Notes: generated by a model not told the origin, from the sequence alone. A DNA stretch of 64,000 nt from Ochrobactrum quorumnocens (GCF_002278035.1 NZ_CP022604.1:1364001-1428000), one strand, 5' to 3'; shown: positions 16,934 through 25,875, counted from the first letter of the stretch. Made by a program: numbers and translations.

Positions 16934-16938
16934 GTTTA

Positions 16939-17664
16939 TCAGCCTTCGACTTCCGATTTTGCGTAAGTCTGAATGAACCAGCCAAGTGCCAGGCCGATTA
17001 CCGCCCACATGAAGAGATTGGTCGCAAGAGACGCGACAGCATATTGCGAGGCAAGCAGCGATGGAATTGGCGAGGAAATATCTTCAGGATGCGGCGCGCC
17101 GTAAAGATGCGGCGCAACGATCAGAACCAGACCAAGGATCTTGGAAATGACCTCGCCGCGAAGAACCAGCAAATAAATGCCGACACCGCTCAGAACGACT
17201 GTTGAAAGCCACCAGAGCTGACGTTGCGCCAAATCTGCAGCAGGCATAGCCGGCAATTCCGGCGAAAGCCCAAGAGCTGGCAGAAATGCGATCGCAAAGA
17301 AACCGGCCATCCCCCAGAAAATGCCGTTTTGCGGCGTGATACGTCGGCCAAGCAGCAATGCAACACCGCCAAGCAACAGCGCAAAGCCTGCGCCCGCGAC
17401 AAGATTGGCAAGAACCGTGTTGCCGAGACGGCCAAATGGCAGTTCGGCTCCAGCTTCTTCGCCTTCGCTGGCTGCAGGCGCAGCAGCAGCATGATCATGT
17501 GGCGCGGCAGCTTCCACATCACCATGGCTATGACCGCCACCGGCGTCTTCATAGGTTTCCGCCTGAATGATCAGCGGCACAGTCTTTAGATACATCGCAG
17601 GCGTGACCAAAAGCCCAGCCAAAAGGCCCGCAGCAAGCGTAGCCAACAAATAACGGATCAACAT
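16939..17664 (-). CDS. cbtA: Cobalt transporter subunit CbtA
   Basis: CbtA is the larger membrane protein of the predicted CbtAB cobalt importer, found mostly under B12 riboswitches in proteobacteria. The 241-residue protein has about five membrane segments. It has an extracytoplasmic loop after the first helix that is rich in His and acidic residues ([25 protein letters not shown]), suited to metal capture. The conserved GAPHPED and [10 protein letters not shown] occur in the C-terminal half. The gene follows cbtB by 88 bases and precedes cobP by five. Function is inferred from family and riboswitch context, since biochemical proof is sparse. Confidence 0.93.
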   Translation of the reverse strand: MLIRYLLATLAAGLLAGLLVTPAMYLKTVPLIIQAETYEDAGGGHSHGDVEAAAPHDHAAAAPAASEGEEAGAELPFGRLGNTVLANLVAGAGFALLLGGVALLLGRRITPQNGIFWGMAGFFAIAFLPALGLSPELPAMPAADLAQRQLWWLSTVVLSGVGIYLLVLRGEVISKILGLVLIVAPHLYGAPHPEDISSPIPSLLASQYAVASLATNLFMWAVIGLALGWFIQTYAKSEVEG

Positions 17665-17752
17665 TTCATACCCTCAACAGCAATTTCGCTCAGATGGCCG
17701 TCCACCATCGAGCGTTTCAATGCACCAAATCGTACAAGCTTGATCGAGCAGC

Positions 17753-17941
17753 TTAGTGGCAGGGAAAGCCGTAGGAATGACGCGTGTCATGCGCCGAATC
17801 ATGCAGCGTATCTGAATGCGCAAGACCGACGCCGTAGATCAGGAACGCGCCGAGCATAAGCGACACCACCGCCGTACCAAGACGAGCAGCAAGGGGTAGA
17901 GGGAGGGTAGTTGAAAGTGAATTTTCTTTACGCGCAGCCAT
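17753..17941 (-). CDS. cbtB: Cobalt transporter subunit CbtB
   Basis: This 62-residue protein begins MAARKENSLSTTLPLPLAAR. A single membrane helix (TAVVSLMLGAFLIYGVGLAHS) is followed by a His-rich tail, HSDTLHDSAHDTRHSYGFPCH, typical of CbtB, whose His residues are expected to bind cobalt. The frame is open far upstream to 18208, but that reading crosses the cobalamin riboswitch. The ATG at 17941 with CGGAGG eight bases before it is the correct start. It is the first gene of the riboswitch-controlled unit. Confidence 0.93.
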   Translation of the reverse strand: MAARKENSLSTTLPLPLAARLGTAVVSLMLGAFLIYGVGLAHSDTLHDSAHDTRHSYGFPCH

Positions 17942-18002
17942 GACAACCTCCGTGCAGGCAGCTGGGAAAACCTCCCATGGGGTACGGACACAATGTCCTT
18001 CA

Positions 18003-18218
18003 CGCAGCAGGCAGGTCTCCTGGCTCACGGGTCGTAAGGAGTGAAGCACCTTCCCAGAAACCAGTCGATGGTTTCCAGTGGTTGCCGGTTGCCCGGCCTG
18101 CCTCATCCCTCTCCGTTCTACAGTCGCGGGGTCGGCTGCGATAAAGACGCCCGATATGGGTCCGTCCGTCGCATTCCCTTTTGGTATTGCCGAGATTCGT
18201 CCCGGCAAAAACCTATTG
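18003..18218 (-). ncRNA. Cobalamin (B12) riboswitch upstream of cbtB
   Basis: Read on the minus strand, the conserved order is complete. A GGGAATGCG segment (about 18170-18178) comes first, then CCCCGCGACTGTAG (18118-18131), the GGGAAGGTG segment (18048-18056) and the B12 box AGCCAGGAGACCTGCC (18010-18025). These are the hallmark blocks of the adenosylcobalamin aptamer. Between it and cbtB lie a GGACATTGTGTCC hairpin and TGGGAGGTTTTCCCA, which could hide or release the translation start region. High B12 is expected to shut down cbtBA and downstream cob genes. Confidence 0.95.
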
Positions 18219-18252
18219 CGTAAAAGGACACTAGGCTTTCGCTATGACGGCG

Positions 18253-19716
18253 TCAATCGAGTGCGAACAGCCCATCGATATCGAGACACCGCTCCAATCC
18301 GTCGGCCAGCTCATCAAGTGCTGCTTCTATGCTCGCGCGATAGTTTATGCCCGAACCACTGACGCCGAGAGAAGCCAGAAACTGGTGTCTGTATGCATCG
18401 GCACCGAACACACCATGCAGATAAGTGCCCATGATCCGGCCATTCGCTGATACCGCTCCGTCATCATGGTCATCTATCCGGGCAAACGGTCGAATAATAT
18501 CTGCGCTCCCCGTGCTGCTTATGCTGCGGCCTATATGGATTTCGTAACCTTCAAGGGCTGTATCAAAAAGCATCGAGCGAGCCGCGACATTGCGCACTAC
18601 TTTTTCCGGCTCCATGACCGTCTCAACATCGAGCAATCCAAGCCCTTCAATCTCGCGAACCTGCCCTTCGATACCGTCAGGATCACTGATGCGGCTTCCA
18701 AGCATCTGAAATCCGCCACAAATACCAAGAACATACCCCCCGCGTCGCACATGAGCATGAAGATCATGCTCCCAACCGTTTTCTCGGAAGGCAATCAAAT
18801 CGGCTATCGTGGACTTTGTTCCCGGCAGAACGACAAGGCCTGCGTCATTGGGCAAAGGCTGACCAGGCGGAACCATGACAACTTCAACCTGTGCTTCCGC
18901 CTTAAGTGGGTCAAGATCATCGAAGTTGGCGATACGCGGCAGCATTGGCACTGCTACTTTCAGCGCCTGGGCATCACCGCGCGTTGCCCGTTCCAGCACG
19001 ACCGAATCTTCTGCTGGCAAACGCGACACTGCTTTGAGCCACGGGACAACGCCGAAAGAACGCCAACCGGTAAAGTCTGTGATCGCAGTCAAGCCATCAT
19101 CGAACAGCGAAATATCACCGCGAAACTTATTGATGAGAAACCCACGCACCATCGCACGGTCTTCTTCTGACAAAATTGTGTGCGTGCCGACCAGTGAGGC
19201 AATCACCCCGCCCCGGTCAATGTCACCCACCAGCACTACCGGCACATTGGCTTGCGTCGCAAAGCCCATATTGGCGATGTCACCAGCGCGCAAATTGATC
19301 TCGGCAGGCGAACCGGCCCCTTCGATCAGCACAAGATCAGCACCGTCGCTGACCTTTGCGAAAGATTCCATCACCGCCGCCATTAGTTGCGGCTTCAACT
19401 GTTGATAATAGCGGCCGCGTGCCTCGCCCCGCACCCGCCCCTGAACAATCACCTGACTGCCCATATCGGTCTGCGGTTTCAAAAGAACCGGGTTCATGTG
19501 AAAAGATGATGGTACACCGCAGGCCAATGCCTGCAGCCACTGTGCGCGGCCAATTTCGCCGCCATCGTCACTGACGGCTGCATTATTGGACATATTCTGT
19601 GGCTTAAATGGCCGGACTATCAGTCCGCGATTGCGAGCAACCCGGCAAAGACCTGCAACAAGCACGCTTTTGCCGACATCCGAACCCGTTCCCTGAAACA
19701 TGATCGCGCGTGTCAT
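18253..19716 (-). CDS. cobQ: Cobyric acid synthase CobQ
   Basis: CobQ amidates four side chains of adenosylcobyrinic acid a,c-diamide using glutamine and ATP. The 487-residue protein begins [22 protein letters not shown], containing the P-loop-like [23 protein letters not shown] is diagnostic of CobQ. The C-terminal glutamine amidotransferase domain has [14 protein letters not shown] (nucleophile Cys) and [11 protein letters not shown] (His). The length is normal. It lies upstream of the B12 riboswitch on the same strand, so it needs its own promoter and may not be under that switch. About 180 bases upstream the divergent acyl-CoA dehydrogenase gene begins. Confidence 0.96.
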   Translation of the reverse strand: MTRAIMFQGTGSDVGKSVLVAGLCRVARNRGLIVRPFKPQNMSNNAAVSDDGGEIGRAQWLQALACGVPSSFHMNPVLLKPQTDMGSQVIVQGRVRGEARGRYYQQLKPQLMAAVMESFAKVSDGADLVLIEGAGSPAEINLRAGDIANMGFATQANVPVVLVGDIDRGGVIASLVGTHTILSEEDRAMVRGFLINKFRGDISLFDDGLTAITDFTGWRSFGVVPWLKAVSRLPAEDSVVLERATRGDAQALKVAVPMLPRIANFDDLDPLKAEAQVEVVMVPPGQPLPNDAGLVVLPGTKSTIADLIAFRENGWEHDLHAHVRRGGYVLGICGGFQMLGSRISDPDGIEGQVREIEGLGLLDVETVMEPEKVVRNVAARSMLFDTALEGYEIHIGRSISSTGSADIIRPFARIDDHDDGAVSANGRIMGTYLHGVFGADAYRHQFLASLGVSGSGINYRASIEAALDELADGLERCLDIDGLFALD

Positions 19717-19898
19717 GCCCCGTGCCTATCCCAAGTTTCTACGACTGGCAATCGCTGCTCCTTTCCGCAAGTTTATATGCAAAAATGCGCATCCGATTAT
19801 TACAAAAGTGAGCAACATTATTCCAATAGGGCGTTGGCAGTCTGACAAGGTTGTGGTCTAGTCGCCATAGGAAGCGCGGTGCTCATAGGGAGGAAACC

Positions 19899-21056
19899 AT
19901 GGATACGGCGGACCAGAATCAATTCGAACTCAACGAAGACCAACTCGCTATTCAGGAGATGGCGCGTGGTTTTGCTGCCGATTTTGTAGCGCCTCATGCG
20001 CTGCAATGGGATCGTGACAAACACTTTCCCATAGACGTCATTAAAGAAACCGGCCCTCTGGGGATGGGCGGCATTTATGTCCGCGACGATGTTGGCGGCT
20101 CAGCGCTCAAGCGCTCGGATGCAGTCCTTATTTTTGAGGCTTTGGCCGAAGCTTGTCCTGCTTTTTCAGCGTTTATTTCCATACACAATATGGCTGCATG
20201 GATGATCGACACATTTGGCGATGAAAACCAGCGCCAGATGTTCCTGCCCAAACTTACATCTATGGAAACCCTCGCAAGCTACTGTCTTACCGAGCCTGGT
20301 TCCGGTTCCGACGCAGCAGCCCTTCGCACGCGTGCCGAGCGCGACGGCGACCACTATGTCATCAACGGAACCAAGCAGTTCATTTCGGGCGCAGGCGCGA
20401 CTGACCTTTACGTAACTATGGTGCGTACCGGGGAGGACGGCCCGAAAGGAATTTCCACTCTCGTTGTGCCGAAAGATGCACCCGGCCTGTCTTTTGGAGC
20501 AAACGAGCACAAAATGGGCTGGAATATGCAGCCCACCCGAACAGTCATCTTCGATAATTGCCGCGTTCCGGTCGCCAATCGTTTGGGCGATGAAGGTACT
20601 GGCTTCAAGATTGCGATGGCCGGACTTGATGGCGGAAGGCTGAACATCGCTGCTTGCTCGCTGGGCGGCGCGCAATCAGCTCTTAATAAGGCACTTGATT
20701 ATTCAGGCCAGCGCAAAGCATTCGGCCAGACGATTGATCGTTTTCAGGCATTGCAATTTCGGCTTGCCGACATGGAAACAGAGCTGTCTGCGGCACGCCA
20801 GCTCCTTTACACCGCCGCGAGCAAACTCGACCGCAAAACCCACGATGCAGGCAAATGGTCCGCTATGGCTAAGCGTTTTGTGACAGACACAGGCTTTGAT
20901 GTCACCAATGATGCGCTGCAGCTTTTGGGCGGCTACGGCTATCTGCACGATTACGGCATCGAAAAGCTCGTCCGCGATCTGCGCGTTCACCAGATCCTGG
21001 AAGGCACCAACGAGATCATGCGCGTTATCATCGCGCGCCAGATGATCGGACGCTGA
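19899..21056 (+). CDS. Acyl-CoA dehydrogenase, probably isobutyryl-CoA dehydrogenase
   Basis: This FAD enzyme oxidises an acyl-CoA to the enoyl-CoA. It has 385 residues from the ATG at 19899, which has GGGAGG six bases upstream. The frame is open from a TTG at 19851 but those residues are not conserved. Motifs include YCLTEPGSGSDAAALRTRAE, NGTKQFISGAGATDLY and LLGGYGYLHDYGIEKLVRDLRVHQILEGTNEIMR. The Glu of EGTNEI is the likely catalytic base. It is followed by 3-hydroxyisobutyrate dehydrogenase, so valine degradation (isobutyryl-CoA to methacrylyl-CoA) is the best guess. Short-branched or glutaryl-type substrates cannot be excluded. Confidence 0.9.
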   Translation: MDTADQNQFELNEDQLAIQEMARGFAADFVAPHALQWDRDKHFPIDVIKETGPLGMGGIYVRDDVGGSALKRSDAVLIFEALAEACPAFSAFISIHNMAAWMIDTFGDENQRQMFLPKLTSMETLASYCLTEPGSGSDAAALRTRAERDGDHYVINGTKQFISGAGATDLYVTMVRTGEDGPKGISTLVVPKDAPGLSFGANEHKMGWNMQPTRTVIFDNCRVPVANRLGDEGTGFKIAMAGLDGGRLNIAACSLGGAQSALNKALDYSGQRKAFGQTIDRFQALQFRLADMETELSAARQLLYTAASKLDRKTHDAGKWSAMAKRFVTDTGFDVTNDALQLLGGYGYLHDYGIEKLVRDLRVHQILEGTNEIMRVIIARQMIGR

Positions 21057-21067
21057 TACATATACTT

Positions 21068-21172
21068 TAGAGCGGTTCCAGTTGGGACTGAATCGTCGGA
21101 ACCGCTCTAACTTTTTGTTTTTACGCATTATCCAATGCAAAACCGCTTCGCACTTTTGGCTCAAATGCTTCT
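21068..21172. repeat. Mosaic repeat, module A (copy 4)
   Basis: AGAGCGGTTCCAGTT and GGAACCGCTCT form an 11-bp hairpin, followed by TTTTTGTTTTTACGCATTAT and AACCGCTTCGCACTTTTGGC. The element lies between the acyl-CoA dehydrogenase and mmsB genes, which are in the same direction. It could therefore process or attenuate the shared transcript. Confidence 0.8.
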
Positions 21173-21184
21173 AAGGAGGAAATC

Positions 21185-22075
21185 ATGGCCACTATCGCTT
21201 TCATCGGCCTCGGCAATATGGGCGGTCCAATGGCCGCAAATCTGGTGAAAGCCGGGCATCAAGTTGTTGGCTTCGATTTATTGCCCGCGCATCTGGAAGA
21301 AGCGAAAGCGAACGGCCTTTCAATCGCCGCCAGCGCAGCTGAAGCCGTCGCTGATGTCGACGCGGTCATCACCATGCTGCCTGCGGGTAAACATGTTCTT
21401 TCCGTTTATGAAGACATCGCGCCTAAAGCCCGAAAAGATTCAGTTTTCATCGATTGTTCGACAATTGATGTTGATTCGGCGCGCAAGGCCCATGAGATCG
21501 CAGCCAAACACGGGCACCTTTCCGTTGATGCACCCGTATCGGGCGGAACAGGCGGAGCTGCAGCAGGCACCCTCACCTTCATGGCAGGCGGCAGAGAAGG
21601 TGCATTTGATAAAGCAGAGCCAATTCTCAAACCTATGGCTGGCAAAATCGTGCATTGCGGTGGCGATGGTGCGGGACAGGCAGCCAAGATCTGCAACAAC
21701 ATGATCCTCGGCATTTCCATGATTGGTGTCAGCGAGGCGTTTGTTCTGGCGGAAAAACTAGGCCTTTCCCATCAGGCGTTATTCGACGTGGCCTCAACTT
21801 CGTCAGGTCAGTGCTGGTCGCTGACAACCTACTGCCCGGTACCCGGCCCAGTGCCAACCTCGCCAGCCAATCGTGATTACAAACCCGGCTTCGCCGCAGC
21901 GTTAATGTTGAAAGACCTGAAGCTTTCACAGGAAGCCGCAAAAAGCTCTGGTGCAGCCACCCCCTTGGGTGCACACGCGGAAGAACTGTACAGCCGCTTT
22001 GACAAAGACGGTCATGGCGGAGAAGATTTTTCCAGTATCATCAACTTTCTACGCGCAACCAAAACTGGAGACTGA
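21185..22075 (+). CDS. mmsB: 3-hydroxyisobutyrate dehydrogenase
   Basis: This enzyme oxidises 3-hydroxyisobutyrate to methylmalonate semialdehyde with NAD in valine catabolism. The 296-residue protein has the dinucleotide motif FIGLGNMGGPMAANLVKAG at residues 6-24, the substrate motif DAPVSGGTGGAAAGTL at 115-130, and catalytic Lys168 in GAGQAAKICNNMILG. Length and motifs fit MmsB rather than the broader tartronate-semialdehyde reductase group. The C-terminal GPVPTSPANRDYKPGFAAALMLKDLKL is typical of true HIBADH. TAAGGAGGAAATC before the ATG is a strong ribosome binding site. Confidence 0.94.
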   Translation: MATIAFIGLGNMGGPMAANLVKAGHQVVGFDLLPAHLEEAKANGLSIAASAAEAVADVDAVITMLPAGKHVLSVYEDIAPKARKDSVFIDCSTIDVDSARKAHEIAAKHGHLSVDAPVSGGTGGAAAGTLTFMAGGREGAFDKAEPILKPMAGKIVHCGGDGAGQAAKICNNMILGISMIGVSEAFVLAEKLGLSHQALFDVASTSSGQCWSLTTYCPVPGPVPTSPANRDYKPGFAAALMLKDLKLSQEAAKSSGAATPLGAHAEELYSRFDKDGHGGEDFSSIINFLRATKTGD

Positions 22076-22092
22076 TGCAGTTTTTCTCCGGA

Positions 22093-22115
22093 AAAGCGAA
22101 AAAACTCGCTTTGTT
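22093..22115 (+). terminator. Weak terminator-like hairpin after mmsB
   Basis: AAAGCGA (22093-22099) pairs with TCGCTTT (22106-22112) across a seven-base A-rich loop and is followed by GTTT. It lies 18 bases after the mmsB stop. The U-run is short, so termination is uncertain. Confidence 0.4.
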
Positions 22116-22164
22116 TAGATTTGCTTAAGTATCTGATAACCGTCCGGTAACGATGTTGGGCTAA

Positions 22165-22322
22165 AAGGGAGCAAGAGACGGGTTAAACCTTCTCGATGCT
22201 CCGGATTTGGTACTGCGTACCGGAGCTTCAGTCTCTCCCGCCTGTGTATTGTTTGGCGGGAACGCCATGCGTTTTTGGCAAGACCGTGCACCTGACGAGG
22301 CAGCGCGGTTTTTGCCATTGTT
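22165..22322 (+). other. Structured intergenic region, possible small RNA
   Basis: This gene-free stretch contains several consecutive stems on one strand. AGAGAC pairs with GTCTCT around an inner GCTCCGG/CCGGAGC hairpin. CCCGCC then pairs with GGCGGG, GCCA with TGGC, and ACCGTGC with the GCGCGGT that precedes TTTTT. The last stem followed by T5 resembles a terminator. The pattern suits a small RNA of about 155 nt or an attenuator for the downstream glycosyltransferase gene. I could not match it to a known family. Confidence 0.35.
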
Positions 22323-22455
22323 ATTAATCATAAATTATACGTGATTTTTGCATAAGAATTAGCTGCTTCGATTGAATTAAGGCCATAATCCTGTGAAAGC
22401 TAACCGCTGCTTGCTAGCCGAACAAAAACCTTATTCTTTCTGGGACCTATAGATT

Positions 22456-23943
22456 TTGAATACAACAAAACCAATAACGGCGAATTCAGCCGGAAAAAAT
22501 ACCTTCGGTCTGCCGACGGCAGTACTATTTGTCCTTTGTTACTTCGCTTTTCAGGCGGTTTTGGTAACGTTTGTGTCAAATGGTGCAGGCCTTGATGATG
22601 CCGAGCAACTCGCCAATATTGGTTATCTTGATTGGGGATATGGCGGCTCGCAGCCTCCGCTCTATACATGGATAACAAATATCGCTGCCTCGGTGCTAGG
22701 CACCTCGATGCTGACACTGCAAATCGTCAAATTCGGCATGCTTGCAAGCTTGTTCCTCAGCGTGTTCGGCGCAATGCGTCTGCTGGGTTTCTCGCGCGTT
22801 GTTGCATCCGCATCAATGCTGGGACTGTTTCTTGTTCCGCAGATCGGCTGGGAATCACAGCGGGCACTAACGCATTCCATCGCAGGCACAGCAGGGTGTG
22901 GTTGGGCCTTTCTGGCTTTCGCATGGCACGTGCGTTCCCGTCATGTGGGCTCGGCAGCCGTACTCGGAATTACCATGACGGCGGCCATTCTGGGCAAATT
23001 CAATGCATCGATTTTCGTTGTCATGCTGATTGCCACCGGTCTGTCTGTTCCCGAATATAGAAGAATTCTGCTTTCCAAGCTGTCGCTCGTCACAATCATT
23101 GCTTTCGGCATTTCCTTTGCGCCGACTGGTTTGTGGATGCTGGCGCATAAATCAAGCGTCATTGCACGATCTGCCAAGCTGCAAATCGGCGCTTCCGGTG
23201 ATCTTTTCGCTGATCGTTTGCACGGCGTTGGCAGTTTCGTTGAAGCAGCATTTCTGTTTTCAATCGTAGCGCTCGCGATTGCTGGCATTATCGCACTTAT
23301 ACATTTCAAAGAACGTACATCGCCGCCAAAACCATTCACACCCGGCGAAACATTCATGCGTCACCTACTGGTGATCGGTATGTTGATCGTGCTTTTTGGC
23401 GTGGTTGCTGCAGGCGTCAACAACATTAAAGATCGCTGGCTGCAACCCGTGCTGTTCTTGTTGCCTGCAGCGACCGCCGCCTGGTTTTCGCATTATCGCA
23501 CCGGCAGTAATGCCCTAAGAGATTTTGCGAGGGTCAGCGTTGTTGCGGCACTGATCGTGCCGCCAATTCTTGCCTATTATCTGACATATGGCTCAAGCAC
23601 GCCGCCTTATGGACAACTGGAATATCAGCGGCTTTACGATGAAGTGAAGCATCAGGGTGAGTTTAAGACAATACTTACGGATAATGCCCAGATACCCGGG
23701 AACTTCCGCCTGTTCGATCCATCGCTTCAGGTCATCCATCCTGAAACGCCTTTTGGCGCAGCAAATGCGGCGAGACCTACGTTGGTGATGTGGTTTGGAG
23801 ATGCAACGCCTAACGAGCGCATAGAAGCGCTTATCAATGAAGCGCAGATCAAGATCCCTGAAACAGGAATCACAACAACTAAGATCGCATACAAAACCCG
23901 CCCGGATATGAATATAACCGTGAGTTATTTCTTGCAGAATTAA
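22456..23943 (+). CDS. GT39/ArnT-like membrane glycosyltransferase
   Basis: This 495-residue polytopic membrane protein belongs to the dolichyl-phosphate-mannose/ArnT superfamily, which transfers sugars from polyprenyl-phosphate carriers on the periplasmic side. The first extracytoplasmic loop has GLDDAEQLANIGYLDWGYGGSQPPLYTW, matching the family pattern D-E/D-A...WGY..PPL. Asp47/Asp48 are the likely catalytic/metal residues. About ten hydrophobic segments follow, and a soluble C-terminal tail (LEYQRLYDEVKHQGEFK) ends the protein. The start is a TTG at 22456 with a poor ribosome binding site. No ATG precedes the first helix. The acceptor (LPS or another glycolipid) is unknown. Confidence 0.82.
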   Translation: MNTTKPITANSAGKNTFGLPTAVLFVLCYFAFQAVLVTFVSNGAGLDDAEQLANIGYLDWGYGGSQPPLYTWITNIAASVLGTSMLTLQIVKFGMLASLFLSVFGAMRLLGFSRVVASASMLGLFLVPQIGWESQRALTHSIAGTAGCGWAFLAFAWHVRSRHVGSAAVLGITMTAAILGKFNASIFVVMLIATGLSVPEYRRILLSKLSLVTIIAFGISFAPTGLWMLAHKSSVIARSAKLQIGASGDLFADRLHGVGSFVEAAFLFSIVALAIAGIIALIHFKERTSPPKPFTPGETFMRHLLVIGMLIVLFGVVAAGVNNIKDRWLQPVLFLLPAATAAWFSHYRTGSNALRDFARVSVVAALIVPPILAYYLTYGSSTPPYGQLEYQRLYDEVKHQGEFKTILTDNAQIPGNFRLFDPSLQVIHPETPFGAANAARPTLVMWFGDATPNERIEALINEAQIKIPETGITTTKIAYKTRPDMNITVSYFLQN

Positions 23944-23944
23944 C

Positions 23945-24043
23945 GCGTTTCTAGGAAAAGTGCGTGGCAGTTTTGTTTGAGACAAATGCTCAAAAACAAA
24001 TAGATAGAACGCTTCCAGAAATTCAATCTTAACTGGAGCCTAT
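23945..24043. repeat. Mosaic repeat, module A (copy 5, divergent)
   Basis: GCTCAAAAACAAATAGATAGA, TTCCAGAAATTCAATCTTAA and CTGGAGCC match module A in order. The element begins right after the glycosyltransferase stop codon and ends at a strong terminator. Confidence 0.65.
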
Positions 24044-24047
24044 CAAG

Positions 24048-24080
24048 AAAATGGTCCGGGTAACGAACCCGGACCATTTT
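24048..24080. terminator. Strong bidirectional terminator
   Basis: AAAATGGTCCGGGT (24048-24061) pairs perfectly with ACCCGGACCATTTT (24067-24080), a 14-bp stem with a five-base loop and A/T tails on both sides. It serves the plus-strand glycosyltransferase gene and the minus-strand lipoprotein gene. Confidence 0.88.
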
Positions 24081-24083
24081 GCT

Positions 24084-24218
24084 TTATTCCACTGTTTCCT
24101 GCACAGCATGTGCTGTGCCTTTAACGTCGCGCCCAACGCCGCGCACGGTATTCGCGCAAGATGCGAGCGTGAAAGCACAAAGAACGATTGCAACGGGGAC
24201 AATGCGGGATAGCTTCAT
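24084..24218 (-). CDS. Entericidin-like small lipoprotein
   Basis: This 44-residue protein begins MKLSRIVPVAIVLCAFTLAS and continues CANTVRGVGRDVKGTAHAVQ, ending ETVE. It has a basic N-terminus, a hydrophobic stretch and a lipobox LASC, so it should be lipidated at Cys21. The mature part CANTVRGVGRDVKGTAHA closely resembles the EcnA/EcnB entericidin family, small membrane lipoproteins linked to stress-induced lysis. The gene is below common ORF length limits. TGGAGAGACTG lies upstream of the ATG, and the terminator at 24048-24080 follows the TAA. It is monocistronic. Confidence 0.85.
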   Translation of the reverse strand: MKLSRIVPVAIVLCAFTLASCANTVRGVGRDVKGTAHAVQETVE

Positions 24219-24397
24219 AACAGTCTCTCCATTGAGATAAGCAATTCAACCATATATGCCTCCCAAACTACCTGACGTGAGTTGCCCGGTATTCTGGCGG
24301 TGAAGCCGTTAGTCGGCTGTCACATAAGAAACTAGCGCAGGTTTATTCGCTGGCAAGAGAATGAATGGGCAAAACCTCCCAAGATTTGTGTACCCGC

Positions 24398-25318
24398 TCA
24401 CGTATTACGAAAAGTATCGAAACGACCGCTACGGCGATAGGCTTCGAATACATTGCGCAAATGTTCGGCAACCACTTGGATATGCTGTCGCGCATCAGGC
24501 TTGATAATCATCCCAAGCTGATAACGTCCAAGCTGCGGAAGATCATGTTCGGCGCCTAGCGCAACAATCCCCTCACCAAGCAAAGTTTTCCCGAAAGGCG
24601 CAATCGCAAGATCAGCCATGATCGCAGCCCGCTGGCCTGTTGAGTGAGAGCTCATATAAGCGATGCGGTAAGGACGGCCAGACTTCTCAAGAGCTTCCAG
24701 AGCATTTCCCCGCCAAGCACAGCCCTCTTCCCATATCGAAAGCGGTAACGGATCACGGCGATAGGCGGTGCCGCATTTGGCTCCAGCCCAAACCAGTTCC
24801 TCATCAAGCAATACTTCGATATCGCCTTTGCTTGGAACCGTATGCGAAAGATTGATCAGCGTCACATCCAGACGACGTTCGTCCAACCGCTTGCGCAAAT
24901 TGCTGCTCTGATCAATCACCACATCGACAGTCACGCCCGGATGGGTTTCAGCAAAGCGCTTCAAAACGAGCGGCAACACGCATTCCCCGATGTCATCCGG
25001 CGAACCGAGCCGAACCACGCCTGTAACGGTCGGGGCCACAAATTTTGCCACTGCTTCGCGATTGAGAGCAAGCAAACGCCGTGCATAGCCAAGCAGCACT
25101 TCGCCGTCGCTGGTCAGTGTCACAGACCGAGCGTCGCGCTCAAAGACCGCAACACCGAGTTGTTCCTCAAGTTTCTTGATTTGCATCGAAACGGCTGAAG
25201 GCGTGCGAAACACCACATTTGCCGCCGCCGAAAAGCTGCCCGTATCTGCAATGGCTGCAAATGTACGCAGCACATCAATATCGAGCATAGGCAGTGGATG
25301 CTGAACCGGCGCTGTCAT
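24398..25318 (-). CDS. LysR-family transcriptional regulator
   Basis: This 306-residue LysR-type regulator has an N-terminal winged helix (MLDIDVLRTFAAIADTGSFS then AAANVVFRTPSAVSMQIKKL and EEQLGVAVFERDARSVTLTS). The periplasmic-binding-protein-like effector domain runs from about residue 95 to the end. It is divergent from a DUF1127 gene, with about 155 bases between the start codons. In Brucella and Agrobacterium the LysR protein VtlR/LsrB activates genes for DUF1127 micro-proteins and sRNAs, so control of the divergent gene is plausible. I cannot say that this is that regulator. Starts at residue 11 (MLDIDV) and at the annotated ATG are both possible. Confidence 0.9.
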   Translation of the reverse strand: MTAPVQHPLPMLDIDVLRTFAAIADTGSFSAAANVVFRTPSAVSMQIKKLEEQLGVAVFERDARSVTLTSDGEVLLGYARRLLALNREAVAKFVAPTVTGVVRLGSPDDIGECVLPLVLKRFAETHPGVTVDVVIDQSSNLRKRLDERRLDVTLINLSHTVPSKGDIEVLLDEELVWAGAKCGTAYRRDPLPLSIWEEGCAWRGNALEALEKSGRPYRIAYMSSHSTGQRAAIMADLAIAPFGKTLLGEGIVALGAEHDLPQLGRYQLGMIIKPDARQHIQVVAEHLRNVFEAYRRSGRFDTFRNT

Positions 25319-25474
25319 AATGGACTCCGCTTTTTGTTAGTTCAATTTTTCTGATGTTATACCTTTCTATATTTCGTTTGATTGAACGTCAAGACGGAAG
25401 CACACTCTCTAACAATTGAGATCACTCTGACTGCAACAACCGCTCGATCTCTATTTTTGATCAGGAGAACGAAA

Positions 25475-25711
25475 ATGAGCATTCAATGTGAAGTGGTGCA
25501 GGAAAGAAATACATCAAACCTGCCAGCATTTCTAAGTCGCTTGGAGCAGGCTCGTACGGCAATCGTGCAATTGTACGCCACATGGGCTTATCAACGCCGT
25601 ATCACGCGCAGCCGTCGTGCGCTGGAAGCACTACCCGAACATATCCTGCATGATATCGGCTGGCCAAACGTTGATGACCGCCTCCCAGGCATACCAAAAA
25701 AGCCTTCCTGA
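25475..25711 (+). CDS. DUF1127 (YjiS-like) small protein
   Basis: This 78-residue protein, MSIQCEVVQERNTSNL..., ends in the arginine-rich DUF1127 core RRITRSRRALEALPEHILHD followed by IGW. In Agrobacterium and Brucella, proteins with this domain affect RNA turnover and phosphate or virulence traits. The arginine-rich core is thought to contact RNA or proteins. The ATG at 25475 has AGGAG nine bases upstream. The open frame from 25382 adds 31 unconserved residues. It is divergent from a LysR gene, which probably controls it. Confidence 0.88.
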   Translation: MSIQCEVVQERNTSNLPAFLSRLEQARTAIVQLYATWAYQRRITRSRRALEALPEHILHDIGWPNVDDRLPGIPKKPS

Positions 25712-25728
25712 CAGGGGCGCGAAAAGGC

Positions 25729-25760
25729 AATTGAGGGCAGGATATGCCCTGCCCTCAATT
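25729..25760 (+). terminator. Terminator after the DUF1127 gene
   Basis: AATTGAGGGCAGG (25729-25741) pairs perfectly with CCTGCCCTCAATT (25748-25760), a 13-bp stem with a six-base loop. It lies 18 bases after the stop codon. The T tail is short (TTTA). Confidence 0.75.
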
Positions 25761-25875
25761 TAGCGACATATAGGTGCCAATATACGGCAGGCATTTAGCC
25801 GCACTATGCAATCTGAAAGTTCTATGTCTCAATATATCTATCCTGTTTGCGTCATAGCCTACCCCCTATAAATCC

